A DNA stretch of 64,000 nucleotides from Bordetella petrii (GCF_017356245.1 NZ_JAFMZZ010000001.1:3224533-3288532), one strand, 5' to 3'. Positions 33,012-41,912 are shown, counted from the stretch's first letter. The notes: generated from the sequence alone by a model not told the origin. Made by a program: numbers and translations.

Positions 33012-35270
33012 TCAGCGGTTTTGCTTGCGGGCGGCCTTGCGGGGCGCCGCGGGCTTGCCGGCTGCTGTTTTTTTCTCGCGCGCCAGGGCTTTTTGCGCGG
33101 CATCGCGGAAGATCTGTTCCATTTCTTCCAGATGCGCGCGCGCCCGCTCGTTCAGCGGCCCGGTGGCCTCGAGCACATGGCGCATCGTGCCGAACCCGTC
33201 GCGGATCTCGGCGGCCGACGCCTGCGCCAGCAGGGTCGGCATGGCCCGCAGGGCGGCCTCGCCATCCAGGCGCATCATCAGCGCCTGGTCGCGCGCCACG
33301 TTCTTGAATTCCTGCAGGGCCAGGCCCGAGTCGGTGTCGGCGCGCATCTTGCGCAGCATGGCGAAGCTGCGTTCGTCGATGCCGCCTTCCGCGCTGGCCA
33401 CGTACAGCAGCATGCGCATCGCGGCCTCGCGCACGCCGCCCTGGTCCATCAGGGCGCGCAGCTCGTCGGCGCGGCTGGCCATGAAATGGCGGTGCTCGGG
33501 TGACACGCCGGGGTGCTTGCGCGGCGCTTCGGCCCTGGCGCTCAGGCCGGCCCAATCCTGCACCAGGGGCGAGCCGTAGACATTCATGAACAACTGCTCG
33601 CCAGCCGCGTCGCGCAGTTCCTGCCACATGTTCAGGCCGGCCTCGATGGTGTCCGACGCCATGCGTTCCAGCACGGCATAGGGGTTGTCCGGCGCCACCG
33701 GCTGGCGGTGCCGGCGGGCCTGGTCGGCCACTTGCGCCACGGGGGCCACCCACGGGTTGCGGTCGGAAATCAATTCGTAGGGCAGGCGCAGCGGGTGCAT
33801 GCGCTGCATCCATTCAGCCGACTGCGGCGTGACGGCGGCGCGCACCCAGGGCTGCACGAAGCTGCGGTACAGGCCCAGGTTGATGTCGGAAATGCGTGCC
33901 ACGGCGGCGAAGCGGCGGTCGTCTTCTTCGCGGCGCGCCACGATGGCGCGCACGTCGTCGACCTTGCGCCGCGCGAACGACAGCACGTAGTCGCCCGGCG
34001 CCAGGTCGGCATTGGGCGTGTCGGGCGTCTTGTCGGCGATCTCGGCCTGGTAGATGCCGGCGGGCAGCACGTCGATCAGATCGATGTTGGCGGTGAATTC
34101 CTGGTGTTCTTTGCGGGCCACGCTGCCCGACACGAAAATGCCCAGGTGGCCGATGCTTTCATGTACGGCGTACACGATGGTCTGGCCATGCGCCACCACT
34201 TCGGCGTCGTCCTGGTACAGGTCGGGAATCCAGCCCAGCGCCTGCGGCGGCGGGGTGATGTTGTCGCCCTTGGAGCAGAACACGATGATGGGCGAGCGGA
34301 TATTGCGCAGGTCGATGCGGATGCCGTCCGAGGTCACCAGCCCGGCGGTGGCCAGCCGGTTGCCGATGAACAGGTTGTCGACGATGTACTGGATTTCCGG
34401 CGCGTTCAGGAACACATGCCCGCCCCACCATTTCTCGAAACTCAGGTAGCGCGACGCTTCGGTGTCCACGTTGGAGTACAGCTTGTACTGCTTGGCCCAG
34501 AGCGTGTTGGCGGGGTTCAGATTCTCGAAGTTCTGCACCAGCCACGCGCCGTCGAAGCGGCCGTTGCCGAGGTCGCTGGCCAGCTCGGTCAGCCAGCTGC
34601 CTCCGGTAAGCCCGCCGCTGTAGCGCATGGGGTTCATGCCGCGCCAGCCGGCCCAGTACGACAGCGGAGCGCCCGCCACCACGATGGGGCCGAACAGCTC
34701 GGGCCGCATGGCGGCCGTCATCATGATCTGCCAGCCGGCCTGGCAATTGCCCACTACCACCGGCTTGCCTTCGGATTCGGGATGGCGGGCGATGATCTCT
34801 TCCAGAAAGCGCGCCTCGGCGCGCATCACGTCTTCGACTGCCTGCGTGACAGTGGGCTGGGGCAGGAATGACGCGAAATAGCAGGGGTGGCCGGCCCGCA
34901 CCGCCACGCCGATTTCGCTTTCGGGCTTGAAGCCGCCGATGCCCGGGCCGTGCCCGGCGCGCGGGTCCACCACCAGGAACGGGCGCTTCTGCGGATCCAC
35001 CTCGACGTCCGGCGGCGGCACGATGCGCAGCAGGCCGTAATTGACGGGGCGGGCAAATTCGCGGCCGTCCAGCACCAGTTCGGATTTCATGCTGAGCACG
35101 TTGGGCGCGCGCTTGGCCATGTGGCTGTGGTACTGGTTGCCGCGCTGGCGCATGACATCGGCATACAGCACGCTGCGCTGCAGCGCGTCGACGGCATACT
35201 CGTAGGCGGCGGCCCAGGGGTTGGCGGGCTGGGCAGGCGGGGCGCTGCGGACAGAAGCGGGTGCGGCCAC
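33012..35270 (-). CDS. DUF3141 protein, PHA-synthase-like alpha/beta hydrolase
   Basis: The 752-aa protein has an alpha/beta-hydrolase core. Its nucleophile elbow is GNCQAGW, with Cys176 in the position used by the Cys of polyhydroxyalkanoate synthases. Other core blocks are PFLVVDPRAGHGPGIGGF and IIVFCSKGDNITPP (the Asp loop) and a later HESIGHLGIFVSG (the His). About 350 further residues follow, helical, ending in a Lys/Ala/Arg-rich tail like PHA-granule or DNA-binding proteins. The DUF3141 family is recognised but has no proven function; a link to polyester metabolism is inference. A palindromic operator overlaps its promoter. Confidence 0.8.
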   Translation of the reverse strand: MAAPASVRSAPPAQPANPWAAAYEYAVDALQRSVLYADVMRQRGNQYHSHMAKRAPNVLSMKSELVLDGREFARPVNYGLLRIVPPPDVEVDPQKRPFLVVDPRAGHGPGIGGFKPESEIGVAVRAGHPCYFASFLPQPTVTQAVEDVMRAEARFLEEIIARHPESEGKPVVVGNCQAGWQIMMTAAMRPELFGPIVVAGAPLSYWAGWRGMNPMRYSGGLTGGSWLTELASDLGNGRFDGAWLVQNFENLNPANTLWAKQYKLYSNVDTEASRYLSFEKWWGGHVFLNAPEIQYIVDNLFIGNRLATAGLVTSDGIRIDLRNIRSPIIVFCSKGDNITPPPQALGWIPDLYQDDAEVVAHGQTIVYAVHESIGHLGIFVSGSVARKEHQEFTANIDLIDVLPAGIYQAEIADKTPDTPNADLAPGDYVLSFARRKVDDVRAIVARREEDDRRFAAVARISDINLGLYRSFVQPWVRAAVTPQSAEWMQRMHPLRLPYELISDRNPWVAPVAQVADQARRHRQPVAPDNPYAVLERMASDTIEAGLNMWQELRDAAGEQLFMNVYGSPLVQDWAGLSARAEAPRKHPGVSPEHRHFMASRADELRALMDQGGVREAAMRMLLYVASAEGGIDERSFAMLRKMRADTDSGLALQEFKNVARDQALMMRLDGEAALRAMPTLLAQASAAEIRDGFGTMRHVLEATGPLNERARAHLEEMEQIFRDAAQKALAREKKTAAGKPAAPRKAARKQNR

Positions 35271-35357
35271 GGGGGACTCCGGTAGACGATGCCCGCCGCG
35301 CGAGGGGGCGGGTCTGGGAAAGCAGAATGATCGGCATCAACCACAGTGATGCCACCC

Positions 35358-35389
35358 ATTACAGCGCAATAAATGTTGCAATGCAACAT
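35358..35389 (-). promoter_or_regulatory. Promoter with overlapping 17-bp palindromic operator
   Basis: On the minus strand TTGCAT (35386-35381) and TGTAAT (35363-35358) have a 17-base spacing and form a sigma-70-like promoter for the DUF3141 gene. A perfect palindrome ATGTTGCA-A-TGCAACAT (35373-35389) covers the -35. TGCA-rich palindromes of this kind are bound by PhaR, the polyhydroxybutyrate-responsive repressor; that assignment is inference. Confidence 0.6.
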
Positions 35390-35439
35390 CCGTACGTGCC
35401 TGCTTTCCGGGCCATGGCCGGCCAGGCCCCGCTGTGCGG

Positions 35440-35865
35440 CTAGGCGCCGCCGCCCAGCGTGCCGGCGGCCGGGGCCGGCAGGTGGCACACCGCTTCCAGG
35501 CGGTTGCCGGCCGGGTCCGCGATAAACGCGGCGTAGTAGTGCGGGTGGTAGGCGGGGCGCAGGCCCGGCGCGCCCTCGTCGCGCCCGCCGTGCTGCAGGG
35601 CCGCGCGATGGAAAGCGTCGACCGCGGCCCGGCTGGCGGCTTTGAAGCACCAATGGCGCCGCGCGTCGGTATTGGGCGCCGCCGACAGGAACACCGACAG
35701 GTAGGTGTGCTGTGTTGCCGTGGCGCTGCAGCGTTCGCCGTAGCCCAGGGCATCGGGCCGGTCGTAGACCTTGGCCGCGCCCAGCGCCGCCATCGCGGCA
35801 TCGTAGAACGGGCGCGCCGCGCCCAGGTCGGGCACGGCGATGGAAACGTGGTCGAGCAATTGCAT
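35440..35865 (-). CDS. VOC-family (glyoxalase/dioxygenase-like) protein
   Basis: The 141-aa protein has a vicinal-oxygen-chelate fold: it starts MQLLDHVSIAVPDLGAARPFYDAAMAALG and ends with AAFIADPAGNRLEAVCH, the metal-site Glu segment. His6 and the late Glu are likely ligands. Members include lyases, dioxygenases and resistance proteins; the substrate is not evident. Its ATG overlaps the stop of the GST gene upstream (TGATG), so the two are coupled. Confidence 0.85.
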   Translation of the reverse strand: MQLLDHVSIAVPDLGAARPFYDAAMAALGAAKVYDRPDALGYGERCSATATQHTYLSVFLSAAPNTDARRHWCFKAASRAAVDAFHRAALQHGGRDEGAPGLRPAYHPHYYAAFIADPAGNRLEAVCHLPAPAAGTLGGGA

Positions 35866-36518
35866 CAGGCGCGCGCGTCGTGGTTGAACTGCAGCCAGGT
35901 CTGCACGGTGGGGCGCTGCCACTGCGCGTCGGCGTAGGCGCGCAGCCCGGCGGGCAGGTCGTCGGCGGGCCCTGCCAGCCGGCGCAGCATCAAGGCCAGT
36001 TCGGTGTCGGCAATGCACCAGGCATCGAACAGCTGCGGCCGGCCTTCGGGCAGCAGGGCCTGCGCCACGCGCACCAGTTTGGCGGCCGCCGCCTGGGCCG
36101 CATCGCCCAGCGGGGCGCCGGCCGCGCCATGGAACACCACTTCGGTGGGGCGTTCCGCGCGCAGCGCGGCCAGGTCGCTGCGCAGCCAGGCCTGGATCTG
36201 ACGGGCGCGGGCCCGCTGCTGCGGCGCCGAGGGATACAGGGCGGGGTAGTCGGGCGCCGGAAAGACGTCTTCCAGGTATTCGATGATGGCGCTGGATTCG
36301 GTCAGGTGGAAGGCGTCGTGGGCCAGGGCCGGCACGCGGCAGGTGGGGGCGCGGCTGGTATAGGGCTGCATGCGCTGCTCGCCGGCCTGCAGGTCGACCA
36401 GCCGCAGTTCCACGGGCAGGCCTTTTTCGGCCAGGGCGATGTAGGCCGCCATGGCATAGGGGCTGAGCAGCAGCGCATCGACGTAAAGGGTCAGCGGCGA
36501 GGCAAGCGGCGCGGGCAA
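35865..36518 (-). CDS. yfcF: Glutathione S-transferase, YfcF type
   Basis: The 217-aa protein has a thioredoxin-like N-terminal domain (LTLYVDALLLSPYAMAAYIALAEKGLP), the glutathione-binding LTESSAIIEYLED, and an all-helical C-terminal domain with RARQIQAWLRSDL and WCIADTELALMLRRL. These blocks match E. coli YfcF closely, a GST with peroxidase activity tied to oxidative stress. The start is uncertain: I chose TTG at 36518, which follows a GGAG site and gives the usual length; the frame is open to 36596. Confidence 0.85.
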   Translation of the reverse strand: MPAPLASPLTLYVDALLLSPYAMAAYIALAEKGLPVELRLVDLQAGEQRMQPYTSRAPTCRVPALAHDAFHLTESSAIIEYLEDVFPAPDYPALYPSAPQQRARARQIQAWLRSDLAALRAERPTEVVFHGAAGAPLGDAAQAAAAKLVRVAQALLPEGRPQLFDAWCIADTELALMLRRLAGPADDLPAGLRAYADAQWQRPTVQTWLQFNHDARA

Positions 36519-36615
36519 GGGATGGCTCCGTGTGGCGGTTGAATGCCGGCGGCCGGGCCACGCCGGCCGCCGCGCGCATGCCACAGCGTACCGCAATCGC
36601 GCCGCGGCGGCACGG

Positions 36616-36945
36616 TCAGTCGACGATGAACAGGCGCGCGCCGCCGGTGGTGGATGAGCGGTGCGCTTCGGCCTGGTCGGCCACCTGGTAGCTCATGCCC
36701 GGCGTCAGCACGAAGCGGCGGCCGTCTTCCAGTTCGGTATGCAGCTCGCCTTCGAGGCACAGCAGGATGTGGCCCTTGCTGCACCAGTGGTCGGCCAGGT
36801 AGCCGGGCGAATATTCGACCATGCGCACGCGGATGTCGCCGAACTGGCGCGTGCGCCAGTACGCCGTGCCGGTGTCGCCCGGGTGTTCGGTGGGTTCGAT
36901 GGTTTGCCAGTCGGTGGTGCCGAAGGGGATGTCGCGCATGTTCAT
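36616..36945 (-). CDS. DHCW-motif cupin-fold protein
   Basis: The 109-aa protein is a single cupin barrel. It contains LADHWCSKGHILLCLEGELHTEL, with the DHWC sequence that names the DHCW-motif cupin family, and a second cupin block LTPGMSYQVADQAEAHRS. The His and Glu residues could bind a metal. Function is unknown. The ATG at 36945 overlaps the stop of the DinB-family gene upstream (ATGA), so the two are translated together. Confidence 0.85.
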   Translation of the reverse strand: MNMRDIPFGTTDWQTIEPTEHPGDTGTAYWRTRQFGDIRVRMVEYSPGYLADHWCSKGHILLCLEGELHTELEDGRRFVLTPGMSYQVADQAEAHRSSTTGGARLFIVD

Positions 36946-37511
36946 GCGGAGGGCTCGCTGGTGGGATGCGGGGGCGCGGCCGGCAGGTCGGGCACGTGCA
37001 GCAGCAGGTCGGTGGCGCCGATGTCGATGCCGGCCTGGCTGAGCAGCGTGGTGGCCTGCCCGCGGTGGTGGGTTTGATGATTGAAGAAATGCAGAATCAC
37101 GCCGCCGAAGTCGCGCCGCGACGCGACGCCGCGCGAGCTGGTGTAGGCCAGCACATGCGCCAAGTCGGGGTCGGCCACCTGGCCGGCCCAGGCGACGATG
37201 GCCTGGTCGAGTTCGCGGCGCAGCGCGGCCAGGCCGGCCAGGTCGGGGCGCAGCAGGCGGTCCAGCCCCGCGGGCATGGGCAGCGCGGTAACGGGGGCCA
37301 GCGCCGTGTAGCCGGCCGGATGCGTGGCAAAGCGCTTGAGCCACAGGATATCGCCCACGGCGATGTGGTTCAGCGTGCCCAGCAGTGAGCCGAAAAACGC
37401 CCCGCGCGGCGCGGCGGCATCGGCGGCGGGCAGGGCGGCGGCCTGGTAGACGCGCTGGTTCATCCAGGCGTTGTAGCCGGCCAGCAGGCGTATGTCGGCA
37501 GCGGTGGGCAT
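36942..37511 (-). CDS. DinB-family putative metalloenzyme
   Basis: The 189-aa protein has the DinB four-helix bundle pattern: LLAGYNAWMNQRVYQAA at the start, LLGTLNHIAVGDILWLKRF in the middle and HFFNHQTHHRGQATTLLSQAG near residue 140-160. The His residues in LNHI, FNHQ and HHRG are the expected metal triad. Relatives include thiol-dependent (bacillithiol, mycothiol) transferases; the activity here is unknown. It is coupled to the cupin gene. Confidence 0.88.
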   Translation of the reverse strand: MPTAADIRLLAGYNAWMNQRVYQAAALPAADAAAPRGAFFGSLLGTLNHIAVGDILWLKRFATHPAGYTALAPVTALPMPAGLDRLLRPDLAGLAALRRELDQAIVAWAGQVADPDLAHVLAYTSSRGVASRRDFGGVILHFFNHQTHHRGQATTLLSQAGIDIGATDLLLHVPDLPAAPPHPTSEPSA

Positions 37512-37548
37512 GACGGATTGGCGGTGGCAGTGGCGGGCGGCGCGCCGG

Positions 37549-38034
37549 CTAGGCGGCCAGCTTCTTTTGCCAGAACATGGCCTGGCCGGCGTCGCCCGCC
37601 AGTTCGTAGCCCTGGTAGCCGATCTTGCGGTACAGCGCCTTGGCGGGCTCGTTGCCCTGCAGCACTTCGAGCGTGATCTTGCAGCAGCCCCGGCGCGCGG
37701 CCGCGTCTTCCAGCGCCTGCAGCAGGCGCTGGGCGATGCCCTGGCGCCGGTAGCGGTCCGACACCATGAAGTCGTGCAGGTTCAACAGCGGCTTGCACGC
37801 GAAGGAAGAAAAACCTTCGAAGTAGATGGCCAGCCCGGCCGGCATGCCGTCGCACAGCGCGACCAGCGCGCCGGCGGTGGGGCGGCGCGCCAGCTCGGCG
37901 ATCAGGTTGGCGCGCGAGTAGTCGGACAGGGGTTCGCCGCCGCCCATGGGGCCGCGGGCGTATTCGTCGAGCAGCGCCACGACCATGTCGCCATGGGCGG
38001 GGTTGTTGAAGTCGGCGTCGATGATGTCCAGCAC
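37549..38034 (-). CDS. GNAT-family N-acetyltransferase
   Basis: The 161-aa protein shows the GNAT core: FMVSDRYRRQGIAQRLLQALEDAA carries the acetyl-CoA-binding R/Q-x-x-G-x-G/A loop, followed by ITLEVLQGNEPAKALYRKIGYQGYE. The acceptor substrate cannot be told. GTG at 38034 is the best start; the frame is open to 38292 with low-complexity sequence. It diverges from azlC. Confidence 0.85.
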   Translation of the reverse strand: MLDIIDADFNNPAHGDMVVALLDEYARGPMGGGEPLSDYSRANLIAELARRPTAGALVALCDGMPAGLAIYFEGFSSFACKPLLNLHDFMVSDRYRRQGIAQRLLQALEDAAARRGCCKITLEVLQGNEPAKALYRKIGYQGYELAGDAGQAMFWQKKLAA

Positions 38035-38158
38035 GATCGGGTTCCGTGGTTGCGGCCGCCGCGCGGACGGCCTGGTAAAGGCGGGAAATTGATGGCTATT
38101 ATGCCGCGCCATGCACGCCATGGGTAAACTGCCGGCAGTATCAACGCAGGGGTCATCC

Positions 38159-38878
38159 ATGAACCGTCCGTCCTCGGCGCCGCACCTGGCCTTGCCGGGC
38201 GGGGCCGGCCTGGCAGGCCTGCGGGCCTGCCTGCCCGTGATGATCGGGTATTTCCCGGTAGCGGTCACCTTCGGCATTGCCGGGCTGGCCACCGGGCTGT
38301 CGCCGCTGCAGGTCGTGCTGATCTCGGTGCTGGTCTATGCCGGCGCCAGCCAGTTCCTGCTGCTGGCCTCGATCAAGGCCGGCACGCCCTGGCTGTGGGT
38401 GGTGGCGCTGTGCTCGCTGCTGAATGCGCGGCATCTGCTGTACGGGCCGCTGCTGTCGCGCATGCTGCCGCAGCGGCTGCGGTCGCGCCTGAAAATCGCC
38501 TTTCTGCTGACCGACGAGGTGTTCGCCACCGCGTTCAGCCGCATCGAGCAGGTGGCGCCGGCGCACCGCAATCGCTGGATGACGCTGCTGGGCCTGGGCG
38601 CCTGGCTGACCTGGATCGCCGGCACCGCGGTGGGCGTGTACGCCGGCGACGGCCTGGAGCGCCACTATCCGATGCTGTCGCAGGTTATGCGCTTCGCCCT
38701 GCCGGCGCTGTTCCTGGCGCTGGTGTGCCAAAGCACGACGCGTGCGCTGCGCTGGCCGGTGATGGCGGCGCTGGCGGTGGGGGCGGCGTTCGCCGCGTCC
38801 GGCCACACCACCCCGGCCATCCTGGCGGGGGCCGTGGCCGGCTGTGTCTGCCAGCGGCCCCGCAAGGAAACGACATGA
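38159..38878 (+). CDS. azlC: AzlC-type branched-chain amino acid exporter, large subunit
   Basis: AzlC works with the small protein AzlD to export branched-chain amino acids and analogues. The 239-aa protein has seven to eight hydrophobic helices and the family start FPVAVTFGIAGLATGLSPLQ followed by VYAGASQFLLLA and LNARHLLYG. ATG 38159 is preferred over an upstream ATG in the frame. It overlaps azlD by four bases (ATGA). Confidence 0.93.
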   Translation: MNRPSSAPHLALPGGAGLAGLRACLPVMIGYFPVAVTFGIAGLATGLSPLQVVLISVLVYAGASQFLLLASIKAGTPWLWVVALCSLLNARHLLYGPLLSRMLPQRLRSRLKIAFLLTDEVFATAFSRIEQVAPAHRNRWMTLLGLGAWLTWIAGTAVGVYAGDGLERHYPMLSQVMRFALPALFLALVCQSTTRALRWPVMAALAVGAAFAASGHTTPAILAGAVAGCVCQRPRKETT

Positions 38879-39225
38879 CCGGCAGCGGCCTGGAATTCTG
38901 GGTGGCGGTGATCGCCATGGCGGTCATTACCTACCTGACGCGCGCCTTGCCGTTCCTGTTGTCGGCGCGCAGCCGGCTGCTGCGGCGCATGGCCGAGGGC
39001 TCGTCGCTGGCGGCGCTGGGGCCGGCGCTGCTGGCGGGCATCGCCGCCGCGGTCATCGTGCCCGACATCATGGCTTTGCGGGGCTTGCCGCAATGGCTGC
39101 CTTATGCCGGCGGCCTGCTGGCCACCGCGCTGGCCGCCCGCCGCCTGGGCAACGCGGGCGTGGCGGTGATCGCGGGGGTGGCGGTGTACGGGGTGCTGCT
39201 GGCGCTGGCGCGCCACGCGGGGTAG
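38875..39225 (+). CDS. azlD: AzlD, small subunit of branched-chain amino acid exporter
   Basis: The 116-aa protein is nearly all membrane: about four helices, with the typical VITYLTRALPFLLSAR near residues 17-32. Its ATG overlaps the azlC stop, so the two subunits are made together. A REPIN-like element begins 11 bases after its stop. Confidence 0.93.
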   Translation: MTGSGLEFWVAVIAMAVITYLTRALPFLLSARSRLLRRMAEGSSLAALGPALLAGIAAAVIVPDIMALRGLPQWLPYAGGLLATALAARRLGNAGVAVIAGVAVYGVLLALARHAG

Positions 39226-39236
39226 CGTCGGCGAAC

Positions 39237-39331
39237 CAGGTGTCTGACTCCCGCAGGGTGTCGGACACCGTACGACTGAGACGGCTGCGGCCTACAGCGG
39301 TGTCAGGCACCTGGCGGAGCCTGACACCTGG
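39237..39331 (+). repeat. REPIN-like element, copy E
   Basis: Hairpin 1 reads GGTGTCTGA to TCGGACACC (39239-39269). Hairpin 2 pairs GGTGTCAGGC (39299-39308) with GCCTGACACC (39319-39328). The 29-base spacer begins GTACGACTGAGAC, shared with copy B. It lies between the convergent azlD and pit genes. Confidence 0.9.
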
Positions 39332-39359
39332 GCAAAGCGGGTGCGGCCCGAGCGGGGAC

Positions 39360-39433
39360 GCAGCGGAGCTGGCTTTGCCAGTCCGCCAGCGTCGCCCCCT
39401 TTGAGGGGGGAACGCGTAGCGCTTCGGGGGTGG
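39360..39433. repeat. Second structured repeat, possible pit terminator
   Basis: CTGGC-TTT-GCCAG (39370-39382) is followed by CCCCCT-TTG-AGGGGG (39395-39409) and an AGCGCTTCGGGGG segment. I recall similar CCCCCTTTGAGGGGGG sequences after genes in many Burkholderiales, but that is memory. It would lie just past the leftward pit stop. Confidence 0.55.
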
Positions 39434-39438
39434 GACCT

Positions 39439-40917
39439 TCAGCCGATGATGGTGACGCCCAGCCAGAACAGCCCGGCGGCCAGCAGCATGGATGCGGGCA
39501 GGGTCAGCACCCAGGCCAGCAGGATGGTGCGCACGGTGCCGTGGTGCAGGCCGCTTTTGTTGGCGATCATGGTGCCGGCCACGCCGGACGACAGCACATG
39601 CGTGGTGGACACGGGCAGGCTGAATACGTTGGCCATGCCGATGGCGGCCACCGCGGTCAGCTGCGCCGACATGCCTTGCGCGTAGGTCATGCCCTGCTTG
39701 CCGATTTTTTCGCCCACCGTCAGCACCACGCGGCGCCAGCCCACCATGGTGCCGGCGCCCAGCGCCAGGGCCACGGCCACGATCACCCACAGGGGCGCGT
39801 ATTCGGTGGTGGCGGTCAGGTCGGCGCGCAGCTGGTTGAGGTCGGCGCGGTCGCGGTCCTGCAGGCCGTCCAGGCTGGCCACTTTCTTGGCGGTGTCGTC
39901 CAGGCACAGCAGATAGCGGCGGATGTCGACGCGCTTGGCGGGCGGCAGGTCGCCATAGTGGGTGACGCCGCGCAGGTCTTCGAGCAGCGCGTCGATGGTG
40001 GCCAGCGTCAGCTGCGGATGGCAGCGGAAATGCTTGGGCAGTTCGGTGCCGTTATTGCGGCTTTTGGACAGCGCCAGGTAGTCGTCCAGCGTGGCCTGGT
40101 TGCGATGGTAGAAGGCCGACAGGTGTATGGCCGCATCGCGCGTGCGGTCGATCTGGTAGGTGGTGCTGGTTTCGTTCAGCACGAATTGCGCGGGCACGAT
40201 GCCGATCAGCACCAGCATGATCAGGCCGATGCCTTTCTGGCCGTCGTTCGAGCCGTGCACGAAGCTCACGCCCATGGCCGACAGCACCAGCACCAGGCGG
40301 TTCCAGAAGGGCGGATGTTTTTTCGAATCGACTTCGCGGCGCTGTTCCGGCGTCTTGTGCATTTTGGAGGTCGGCCACCAGCGCTTGAACAGCAGCAGCA
40401 GGCAGCCCGCCACGATGCAGCCCGCCAGGGGCGAAACGACCAGCGACAGGCCGATGTCGATGGCCTTGTTCCAGTTGACGCCGTCGCCCAGCGGCAGGTC
40501 GGTCAGCAGCGCATTGGCCAGGCCCACGCCCAGGATAGAGCCGATCAGGGTGTGCGAACTGGAGGCCGGGATGCCGAAATACCAGGTGCCCAGGTTCCAG
40601 GCGATGGCCGCCGTCAGCATGGCGAATACCATCGCCAGCCCCTGTCCGGTATCGACGTTGATCAGCAGCTCGACCGGCAGCAGGTGCACGATGGCATAGG
40701 CCACGCCCACGCCGCCCAGCAGCACGCCCAGGAAATTGAACAGGCCCGACAGCATGACCGCCAGGTGCGGCGGCATGGCCTTGGTGTAGATGACGGTGGC
40801 CACCGCATTGGCGGTATCGTGGAAACCGTTGATGAATTCGAAGGCCAGCACGAAGGCCAGGGCTAGGACCAGGCTGACGCCGATCCAGAAGTCCAGGCCG
40901 GAGAAGAGATGGAACAT
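39439..40917 (-). CDS. pit: PiT-family inorganic phosphate transporter
   Basis: This inner-membrane carrier imports phosphate (as metal-phosphate) with protons. The 492-aa protein has about ten membrane helices and both PiT signature repeats: FEFINGFHDTANAVATVIYTKAM near residue 26-48 and GVSFVHGSNDGQKGIGLIML in the second half. The central hydrophilic loop is long, as in PitA/PitB. It gives phosphate uptake near a large phosphonate region but is not linked to it in an operon. Confidence 0.94.
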   Translation of the reverse strand: MFHLFSGLDFWIGVSLVLALAFVLAFEFINGFHDTANAVATVIYTKAMPPHLAVMLSGLFNFLGVLLGGVGVAYAIVHLLPVELLINVDTGQGLAMVFAMLTAAIAWNLGTWYFGIPASSSHTLIGSILGVGLANALLTDLPLGDGVNWNKAIDIGLSLVVSPLAGCIVAGCLLLLFKRWWPTSKMHKTPEQRREVDSKKHPPFWNRLVLVLSAMGVSFVHGSNDGQKGIGLIMLVLIGIVPAQFVLNETSTTYQIDRTRDAAIHLSAFYHRNQATLDDYLALSKSRNNGTELPKHFRCHPQLTLATIDALLEDLRGVTHYGDLPPAKRVDIRRYLLCLDDTAKKVASLDGLQDRDRADLNQLRADLTATTEYAPLWVIVAVALALGAGTMVGWRRVVLTVGEKIGKQGMTYAQGMSAQLTAVAAIGMANVFSLPVSTTHVLSSGVAGTMIANKSGLHHGTVRTILLAWVLTLPASMLLAAGLFWLGVTIIG

Positions 40918-41034
40918 GAGGGGGGGCGGGAAGGGGTGGGCGGTGTGAAGTAGGGGGGATTATTGCAGATTTGTGACGGGGGCTTCTTTGAGGGGAGTGG
41001 TCTTTTTCTGGCCTTTGGAGTCCATTCTTGCCCC

Positions 41035-41169
41035 GTCCCGCGGCGGCCGGACGGGCGGTGGCCGGCGCACGTGCGTCGGGCTCGGGCGCATGCAGGCGCC
41101 CTCGGCCCGCTGCGCGGGCTGCCCCGCCGCCCAACGCGCCGGCCACCGCCCGCCCGGCCGCCGCGGGAC
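41035..41169 (+). repeat. Giant palindrome, copy 1
   Basis: A 34-base arm (41035-41068, beginning GTCCCGCGGCGG) pairs with 41136-41169 at 33 of 34 positions. The 67-base core holds inner stems such as GCCCGC-TGC-GCGGGC. The core recurs almost unchanged, inverted, at 63336-63403, where the arms have a different sequence. It fills much of the 359-base gap between pit and mog, in which I see no gene. Confidence 0.88.
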
Positions 41170-41276
41170 TGCGACAGGGTGGATTCGGACTTTCCGCAAG
41201 CAGATCCCGTATGGAGACAGGCCCCCCGCCATCCCATAATGCGATAGCATCAAATTTTCCTTTGCCGGTTACCGCC

Positions 41277-41912
41277 ATGCCTACCGCTACGCAGCCTGTT
41301 GCCCGCCGCCATCCCGACGATCTCATCGTGGGGCTGGTGTCCATTTCCGATCGCGCGTCGTCGGGGGTGTATCAAGACCAGGGGCTGCCGGCGCTGCGCG
41401 ACTGGCTGGGCGCGGCCCTGTCGTCGTCGTGGCAGGCGGTCGAGCGGCTGGTGCCGGACGAGGCCGCGGCGATTTCGGCGGCGCTGGTCGAACTCGTGGA
41501 CACCTGCGGGTGCGACCTGGTGCTTACTACCGGCGGCACCGGGCCGGCGCGGCGCGATGTCACGCCCGAGGCCACGCTGGCCGTGGCCACCAAAGAAATG
41601 CCCGGCTTTGGCGAACAGATGCGCCAGGTCAGCCTGAAATTCGTGCCCACGGCCATCCTGTCGCGCCAGGTGGCCGTCATCCGCGAAACCGCCGGCCACG
41701 CCGCGCTGATCATCAACCTGCCCGGCCAGCCCAAGGCCATCCGCGAAACCCTGGAAGGGCTGCGCGACGACAGCGGCGCGGTGGCGGTGCAGGGCGTGTT
41801 CGCCGCCGTGCCCTATTGCATCGACCTGATCGGCGGGCCTTATGCCGAAACGCACGAGGCCGTGGTCAAGGCGTTCCGCCCCAAGTCGGCGCTGCGCAAG
41901 CCCGCGGGCTGA
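41277..41912 (+). CDS. mog: Molybdopterin adenylyltransferase (MogA)
   Basis: Mog activates molybdopterin by adenylation before molybdate insertion. The 211-aa protein has GLVSISDRASSGVYQDQG at the start and the nucleotide-binding LVLTTGGTGPARRDVTPEAT in the middle, followed by ILSRQVAVIRETAGHAALIINLPGQP. Nitrate reductase NasA, elsewhere in the window, is one likely user of the cofactor. ATG 41277 is the family start. Confidence 0.93.
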   Translation: MPTATQPVARRHPDDLIVGLVSISDRASSGVYQDQGLPALRDWLGAALSSSWQAVERLVPDEAAAISAALVELVDTCGCDLVLTTGGTGPARRDVTPEATLAVATKEMPGFGEQMRQVSLKFVPTAILSRQVAVIRETAGHAALIINLPGQPKAIRETLEGLRDDSGAVAVQGVFAAVPYCIDLIGGPYAETHEAVVKAFRPKSALRKPAG

